A DNA stretch of 64,000 bases from Heterobasidion occidentale (taxonomy: Eukaryota > Basidiomycota > Agaricomycetes > Russulales > Bondarzewiaceae): the NCBI GenBank assembly GCA_039111635.1, contig JBCAQO010000004.1, positions 1,736,001-1,800,000 on the forward strand, in the 5' to 3' direction. Position numbers and translations under genes: made by a program. Shown here piece after piece: positions 57,991 through 64,000 of this stretch. The notes beneath the pieces were generated by a model that saw only the letters and a list, made by a program, of their open reading frames with translations, did not search any database and was not told where the DNA came from. Position 1 is the first letter of the stretch, and each line of letters starts with the position of its first letter.

Positions 57991-60129
57991 CTACCACGAC
58001 CTCGCTCGCCACCGCCTGGCGGCCCTAGCCCTCTCGCCGCCACTCGTCCACAAAATCAAACCGAAGCCTCCTCCCCCGCGCCGACCTGCACGCACACGTC
58101 CGCATGCGCCAGGGCTCCGCCGCGCCGGCGCCTCCACGTCCGGCGGCTCGTCGCTCCGCACCGTCGACAGGGACGCGAACGGCGAGCCGCCGGGCCGTCT
58201 GTCCAAGTTTGATTTGCGCCGCTCGTGCGCGCCGGGCAGGTCGAGCGTCTGCATCTGGGCGCCGTCGGCCATCGAAGCCATAGTGCGGAAGTCGAGCGTG
58301 GTCACGGTCGCGCTGCGTGGGGAAAAAAGGTTATGCGGTGGCTGTGATCGGAGGAGTACCGGGAAGGAGGGGAGGAGGACGTACAGGTCGTGCTCCGGCG
58401 CGCAATACTCGTTCAGCGAGCGGTAGATGCGCGCGGTGCTGATCACCCTAGACGACGCACAAAAGCGCACAGCTCGCACGCGCACTCGCTAGGGGAGAGG
58501 AACGTGCTGGCGACACTCACATGATCATAACTGCATCACAGTTCGGGGGAGCGTGAAGTGACGTCAGCGCGCGCGCTCAACGAAGAAAATCGCGACATAC
58601 GGTGCGGGGTCTGTGAAATCTGTGCTTGCCGCTTCAGCATCGAGTGCGCCTGCACACGGTCAGCGATGATGACGAGGGGCGGGACGTACCAGGTTCATGG
58701 AATCTGCATGCATGCGTACATGCCGAGCAAGCAGCGTGCGAACAGATCAGCGCGCGGGCGACCAGCGAGAGTGGAGAGATCGTCCCGACCGTTCAAGTTC
58801 AAGATCAACAAAGTCTGTTCGCAGAGGGGCACTTCAGTATCGACTCTGGTCGCGCGCGCTCACTTCACAAGACGGCGACGCACATTCGACGGCACGAGCG
58901 CGAGCACCGCGAGCAAAAGCCACAAAATGCCCTATCCGTCGCGATCCGTCGCGTGGGAGGAAGAACGTCCAGTGAAAGACCCTCTGTCGGTGGAACGCGA
59001 GCACGCACCTGGCGGTAGAGCACGCGCCACAGCCCGTTCTCCGCGCGCATGCGGAGGACGCCGACGAACATGATCACGAGCAGCGAGAGCTGGCACGCGA
59101 GGTCGACGAGCATCGTGTCGCGCTGCAGCGCCGTGTCCTTCACGACGCAGGCCCTCTGCTCGGGGTCCCACGCCGCGCGCGCCTGTGCAATTTCACACAC
59201 GCACGCCCCGGTGCGCGTCAGCATATCCGCGCTCGCCGTCATCGTCCGTACGCGGGGGACTCACCCGTGTGATGCCTGCGACCGCGGGGGCTTGAGCGAC
59301 GCGTGGAGAAAACGATGGGATGAGTGTGCAAGCGCGTGCGACGCACCGATTATTCCCCAGGCCACGTCAAGGAGCTGAATGCTCGCGGTGGCGACGACCA
59401 CAGCCGTGGCAAAGCGCCAGATGGCGATGCTGGACCATACATCTAGTCATATCGACCCCGGCGAGAGAGGCCGAACGAAACACTCACGCGCGGAGGACAG
59501 ACATTGCAGAAGTGCAAATCAAGGCAGAATACGAGGTAGCCTGTCGGCGACGTAAGGCACGTATGCTCATGGACTCTCCTTCGAACTGACGTACTATGAG
59601 CAGTTTGAACACCGCCTTTGGGCGATTTTCGCGGAGCACGAGTCAGCGGCAGGGGCGCGAACCAAAAGCCAGAACGGCGCACGTCGCAATCCATCTCGGT
59701 GGCCCTATCGAACAAGATAAAGACGCAGACGACGAAGACGAGCGTGAGCCATCTCGCGCCGATGTACAGCTGCATTTGTGCCGAGCAATCCACAAAAGAT
59801 CAGCGGCGCGCGGAAGATTGTGCACACGTGATGCGTTGGACGCACCAGCATGGTCCACTTGAAGGGCATCCGGCGCCGATATAGCGCCCACTCATAGTCG
59901 AAGGTCATGCAGAACTCCCATCTAGGCTGCGCGTGAGCATGGTGTTTAATTTCCACAGGCTGACGGCGCACGCACATGTACAAGCCGCTCAAGACGTGCA
60001 TGGACCTGTCCAGCGCCTCTGCAAAAGAAGAATAAAAAAGGTTACAGATGGGGATTACGGCGAACGGGGCAGGGGGGAACACGTACGACGGTCCGCTAGC
60101 ATCGTCGCGAGATCTTGGACTTCGGCCAT
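57991..60129 (-). CDS. Multi-pass membrane protein B, paralog of A
   Basis: Paralog of membrane protein A, with the same order of segments: MAEVQDLATMLADR, ALDRSMHVLSGLYM, TFDYEWALYRRRMPFKWTML, YIGARWLTLVFVVCVFILFD, then ALQRDTMLVDLACQLSLLVI, MFVGVLRMRAENGLWRVLYR, VISTARIYRSLNEYCAPEHD and TVTTLDFRTMASMADGAQMQ. Several splice points coincide with those in A, for example before TVTT and before VIST. The C-terminus is uncertain: the frame runs on to 57991, while a one-base shift near 58100 would give HADVCVQVGAGEEASV and a stop at 58056, matching A's VSVQVGMGREG better. Base composition is clearly more GC-rich than A. Function unknown. Confidence 0.65.
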
Positions 60130-60796
60130 GGCGTTGATACGCAGTGCTGCTGCCCCGAAGGTTCTGTGAGGATCGAGGACAAGGCTTACCGACGCGGGCT
60201 CGCTATAAAAGCCCCAGGCACGGCTTCGCGACGCAGATGGATAAAGTGCACATGTGCGCGAGTAAGGCGGCCGCTGCGGCCACTCTCCCTCTCCGGCGCC
60301 ATCCTGCACCGCGGATCACACCAGCGGCGAAGGCACGCAAGTGCTCAGCAGGTGCACATGCTACACACCGCAGAGCGGAACATTCGGAATGTCTGCCTCC
60401 TCGAGTACCAACCGCCCCTCTTCCGTACGAGGTTCGGAGACGGATCCCCGCGACAGACATGCGACTTGCGAACGTGGAGTCGTCGCCGGCTGCCGGCTTC
60501 GCTGTCCGAAAGGTGCCCTTTCTGAAGCGAGTAGCTGTGTAAGCCCGGCTAGGCGTCGCAGCTACCATACTTGCCCTGGTGCTTGAATCCAAATTCAGGC
60601 TGCAGGAGCCTGACCATATATGAAAACCCCAACAGAACAAACTGTCCATTGTGTATTCCACACACAATTCAAGTAAAAAAATTAAACGGAGTCAGAAAGT
60701 CGAGCACGAGAGTAAGATCTACACACGATGGGGCGCGTGGAAATATAGGTACAAACAAGCGAGGGGGCGATCAAACCAAAGACGGGTGGCGATGCT
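60130..60796. other. Spacer of about 0.67 kb
   Basis: Between membrane protein gene B and SH3 protein 2, both on the minus strand, so it carries gene B's promoter. A TATAAA-like stretch (on the plus strand) lies near 60205. No gene recognised. Confidence 0.45.
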
Positions 60797-61870
60797 CTAA
60801 AAGATCGCGTGGATGAGGCCACTGCCAACAGCCGATCCTGTCCATGAAGAGCGCCGTCAGTCGCGCAATCCACAACGACGCCAAAAAAAAAACGAATGAA
60901 GCAAATTGCGAAACACGCACCTGCACCGAAACCGACACCGCCAGCCGCCGACGTTGCGAGCTGCACAGAAAGAAAAGACGTAATTAGAGCCGCGAGCACA
61001 AGGACCTGATGCGATCACACTCACAGTCTGGCCCAGCCCCCCGAACTTGCTCGGCTTGGGTTGCGGCGCCTCCTGCTGCTGTACTACCTGCTGCTGTTGC
61101 GGCGGCTGCGGCTGCATCGGCGGGCCCATGTACGGGTTGTACGCCTGCGGCGGCGGGGGCTGCTGATACTGCGCGGGGGGGCCGGACTGGTACCCTGACG
61201 GCGGGGGCGGGGACTGCTGGTAGCCCGACTGGGGGTACGCGGGGCTGTACGAGGACTGGGGTGGGCCGCGGGTGTCCGGGGGCGGGGAGAACGCGGGCGG
61301 GGGCGCGTAGGAGGAGGTGCTGTTGTCGGAGAGCTTCTCGACGTAGTTGGAGGGGAAGAGGCCCTGGCGGCCGTTGATCTTGCCGGTCCACCAGTCGGCG
61401 TTGGTCTCGGCGACGATCTCGACGATGTCGCCTGCGCGGAAGGAGAGGTCATTTTGCTCCTGATGGCGCGAATCGGGATGTGATCGCGATCGTCAGCGAG
61501 CGGGTTCGGTGATGGTAGGAGGTGGTTCGGGGAGCTAGGGAAAGCTGACCTGGCCGCTCTCGTTGTAGCCCCACAGGGCCTTGGCGCGGGGGTGGCGCGA
61601 GGGCGCAGGCGGGATGCCGCGGCGGGCGGGCGGGCCTAAGTCAGAGACGGAGGGCGGAGACGATGCGCGCACGGAGGGCTCGGGGATGGTGAGGCGCCTC
61701 GTCTGGTCGGCGAGGGCGAGGACGGAGGAGTCGGAGGACGAGGCGGGAGGAAGCTTTGCGAGGATGTCGTAGCCCGCGGCACGGGGGATCTCGTTCTGGG
61801 CGATGAGGAACTCGACGTTCTGGCGGGTCTGTGCGACGATGTGGGCGAGGAGGGCGTTGTGGTCGGGCAT
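60797..61870 (-). CDS. SH3-domain protein 2, paralog of SH3 protein 1
   Basis: Adaptor with a helical N-terminus and one SH3 domain. Exons 61870-61550, 61459-61025, 60960-60921 and 60837-60797 give 278 residues in phase. The N-terminus LLAHIVAQTRQNVEFLIAQN is nearly that of protein 1. The SH3 domain spans the first intron: ALWGYNESGQ, EQNDLSFRAGDIVEIVAETN, DWWTGKINGRQGLFPSNYVE. A long Pro/Gln/Tyr-rich stretch follows, including PPPPQAYNPYMGPPMQP, then SKFGGLGQT and a Gly/Ala end, SAAGGVGFGAGAGSAVGSGL-IHAIF. The last two exons, 40 and 41 nt, have exactly the sizes of those in protein 1. The frame is intact. Role in actin patches is inferred from yeast Lsb1/Pin3-like proteins. Confidence 0.86.
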
Positions 61871-62145
61871 GGCGAGCACTGGGGAGGATGTGGGTGTGGG
61901 TGTGGGTGTGCTGGCGGAGGCGGAGGCGAAAGGCGTCGAGAGGGCGGACTGGATGATGCCGGCGGTTGGATGACCACAGCCGCGGTGCGTCAGCCTAGAC
62001 GCTCGGCCTTATATATACACAAAAGCGAATCAGCGCCATCGTTCTCCTTCTCTTGCTGGCCTTTCCTGTTGTAAAACCATCTGTACTCGCCGTACAAACC
62101 GATATTCAGCGTCTCCTCAGACTCGCACTCGGCCTGCCGCTGAAG
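61871..62145. promoter_or_regulatory. Divergent promoter region, SH3 protein 2 / CWH43-like
   Basis: 275 bp between the start codons. TTATATATACAC at about 62009-62020 is TATA-like and roughly central, so it could serve either gene. No other motif assigned. Confidence 0.35.
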
Positions 62146-64000
62146 ATGCCGCCCGGCAAAGCCGATGACCCCGCACGACACCCCGCAATATTCAGCCTCC
62201 GCGCCGCGTCCCTCGCCCGCGCGCACACCGTCCTCTCCCTCGCCGCCTTCGCTAGCGCCCTCGTCCTCGGCTGCACCCTCCACTTCCGCAAAATCGTCAA
62301 GAATGGCGTTGCGGGCTGGCCCCAGGAATGGTTCCCCAGCGTGTCCGCGACGTGAGTGCCTCCTCCCGATCCACCCGTGAATGCCCGATCCGCAGAATTA
62401 ACGTCGACGTCGCGACACGTGCTGCGCGTGCCCAACGCGGTGCGCAGATCGGGGACTGGTATCCCGAGCGCAACATCTTCCAATCCTCATCGCTCTCAAC
62501 TCCGGTATGTCCCCGCTTCGTTTCCAAGCTACTCCATCACCCACACGTGACAAGGCCCGCGCTTCATCGTTCTCCTCCTCACCTACCTCCAAACTCACTC
62601 CAAGTTCCCGTCCTCGTCCCTCCCGACTCTGCTCCTCGTAACCGGCGTTGTCCGCACCCTCAGCTGCGGCGGATGGGTCTACATCACGTCCAGCGATGAC
62701 CACGACGCCCACGACGTCCTCATGATTCTCTATATCGTGTGTAATATCCCTGGATGTGGGCGAACGCAAGATTGGCCGCTGGAAGGGCGCGCAGACGCAG
62801 GTAAGTACTCTCAACAAATGACGCGTCGTAGCTTTGTCGCGAGACTCAAGCACGCGTGTTTTTTTGTGTATTGTAGGATTTGGATCGCTTCATCGTGAGT
62901 CGGACACGTCTATTTTTTGCCTCATCAATATCATACAGACTGACCGCTGTCCGCTCAGATTCTGGCTTTCCCTCATCCCCATGGTATATTTCTTCATCCA
63001 ACACAAGGTGCACCGCGTCCCCGGCGGTCAGTCTTCCCTTCGTCTCCTCATTTGTTATACTCACTTTCGCGTGCCCGCACTCGTGCACACACAGCATACA
63101 CGCGCTACAGTCTCTTCGAATGGTCGCTCATCCTTTTTGATGTGCTCTACGACGCCACTGCCGAGCTCGAGTTCCGGGACAGTGGCCTCCAGGTACGCCG
63201 AACCGTCCACCCACCACCCTTCCTTCGTTCTTCCGAGTGCGCAGCGTTCGCTAGCGTTCGATTGAGTTAAGCTATTAGGACTGATTGTATCCGCGCCGGT
63301 CAGATCTCTATCGGGGCGGCGCCTACTGACCTCACCGGAGATGGAGGGAGGTATGACGAAACGTACGCCCACGCCCACCGTCTCGCGTGATTGTTCTCAG
63401 GCGCAGTGCTCACGAGCACTTCTGTTTCTTTTGTCTGCCCCACCTATATCGTGTCGTGCGTGTATACCATACCACATATATATAGACATGCATCTGTATC
63501 CAAGAACACGCAAGACGGCACTGCTCCCTCTGTGCTGGTAAGCGAAAAGGTAAAGTCTGTCGGTGCGACAGTTCTAGAGGTGGCAGGCACACCAGACACA
63601 CCGCGCGCGCTCGGTGCTTTCCTTTCCGCCCAGCGCCCGGCCTTCAGCTTTCTAGCCGACGTCTATTTCTGTACGTCCCCCCCTCGCTCGAACTGCCGCA
63701 CACCGCACGCTCACGTCCCTCCGACCGAGTGTCGGAATGCTCTATTGAACACATAACCTAATCTGAACAATACTCGAATCCCACGAGCAGCCTACCAAAC
63801 CTGGACCGTCCTGACCGCGCTCCCAGTCACCCTCTTCTACTTCTCCGTTTGGAAGCTCGCGCTCGCCGGACCCGAGTTCTCCACGCTCGCGACGCTCGCC
63901 CCGGGCCTCCTCGCCTCGCCTCGCGTGCGCGAGGCCTGTCGCACGCGCTGGGGGCGCGCGGTGCTCGCTACTGTCGTGGCGGGCGCGGGGATCGGGAGCT
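62146..64000 (+). CDS. CWH43: CWH43-like protein (Frag1/DRAM/Sfk1 N-terminal part), truncated by window end
   Basis: Multi-pass membrane protein related to Cwh43/PGAP2, which remodels GPI-anchor lipids to ceramide in fungi. Only the N-terminal Frag1-type part is in the window. It reads MPPGKADDPARHPAIFSLRA, VLSLAAFASALVLGCTLHF, then WPQEWFPSVSAT, IGDWYPERNIFQ, the helix-rich FIVLLLTYLQTHSKF, LPTLLLVTGVVRTLSCGGWV, VLMILYIVCNIPW, FEWSLILFDVLYDATAELEF and WTVLTALPVTLFYFSVWKLA. EWFPSVSATIGD-type and YPER residues are hallmarks of this group. One-base breaks near 62352 (at a splice donor), 62483 (A run) and 62743 (C run). The C-terminal phosphatase-like half of Cwh43, if present, lies beyond 64000. 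Confidence 0.8.

Noticed and set aside
57782..58426. 214-codon plus-strand Arg-rich frame
   Set aside because: Antisense to the C-terminal exon of membrane protein B; composition typical of a GC-rich shadow frame.

Overview
The window looks like nuclear DNA of a mushroom-forming basidiomycete (Agaricomycetes). Genes are packed on both strands and split by many introns of about 45-65 bp. The gene set is typical of such fungi: a fused biotin enzyme, an FG nucleoporin, an ARID-type SWI/SNF subunit, Zn2Cys6 and HMG-box regulators, and fungal-type kinase relatives. No organelle, plasmid, viral or CRISPR signature was seen. I predicted all introns by eye from GT/GC...AG signals, reading phase and family conservation.

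Layout. 0-8 kb: Sec61 beta (+), fused dethiobiotin synthetase/DAPA aminotransferase (-), CoA-type Nudix hydrolase (+), SRPK-like kinase (+). 8-21.5 kb: a proline-rich coiled-coil protein (-), a tetraspan membrane protein (-), SH3 protein 1 (-), pICln (+), and the Nup159/Nup214 nucleoporin (-). 21.8-31 kb: a CobW-type metal GTPase (+), a J-domain protein (+), a Zn2Cys6 regulator (-), and a TMEM41/VTT-type membrane protein (+). 31-34 kb is a gene-poor gap. 34-42 kb: SWI1/ARID1 (+), the splicing factor Saf4/CCDC130 (-), a MITE-like element carrying a tRNA-derived box pair, and ribosomal protein uS10 (+). 42.6-48.4 kb: inositol polyphosphate 5-phosphatase (-) and 3-ketodihydrosphingosine reductase (+). 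49-60 kb is an accessory-looking block: two paralogous multi-pass membrane proteins flank two tandem kinase-like genes and an HMG-box regulator. 60.8-64 kb: SH3 protein 2 (-), a paralog of SH3 protein 1, and the 5' part of a CWH43-like gene (+) that runs off the window.

Most core genes are unrelated housekeeping functions. Several sit in close divergent pairs with 150-320 bp between start codons: BIO/Nudix, SH3-1/pICln, NUP159/CobW, Zn2Cys6/TMEM41 and SH3-2/CWH43. Lipid and membrane functions recur (TSC10, 5-phosphatase, TMEM41-like, CWH43), but nothing shows that they are co-regulated.

A general caution: more than twenty conserved reading frames are interrupted by what looks like one missing base, most often in a C or G run. 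Ten other genes are clean. This pattern looks more like uncorrected indel errors in the sequence than mass gene decay, so 'broken' genes here need resequencing before being called pseudogenes. No clearly new multi-gene system was identified. The best candidates for novelty are the kinase-like pair without a catalytic Asp, the duplicated membrane-protein family, the large inserts in the 5-phosphatase and the MITE next to SAF4.
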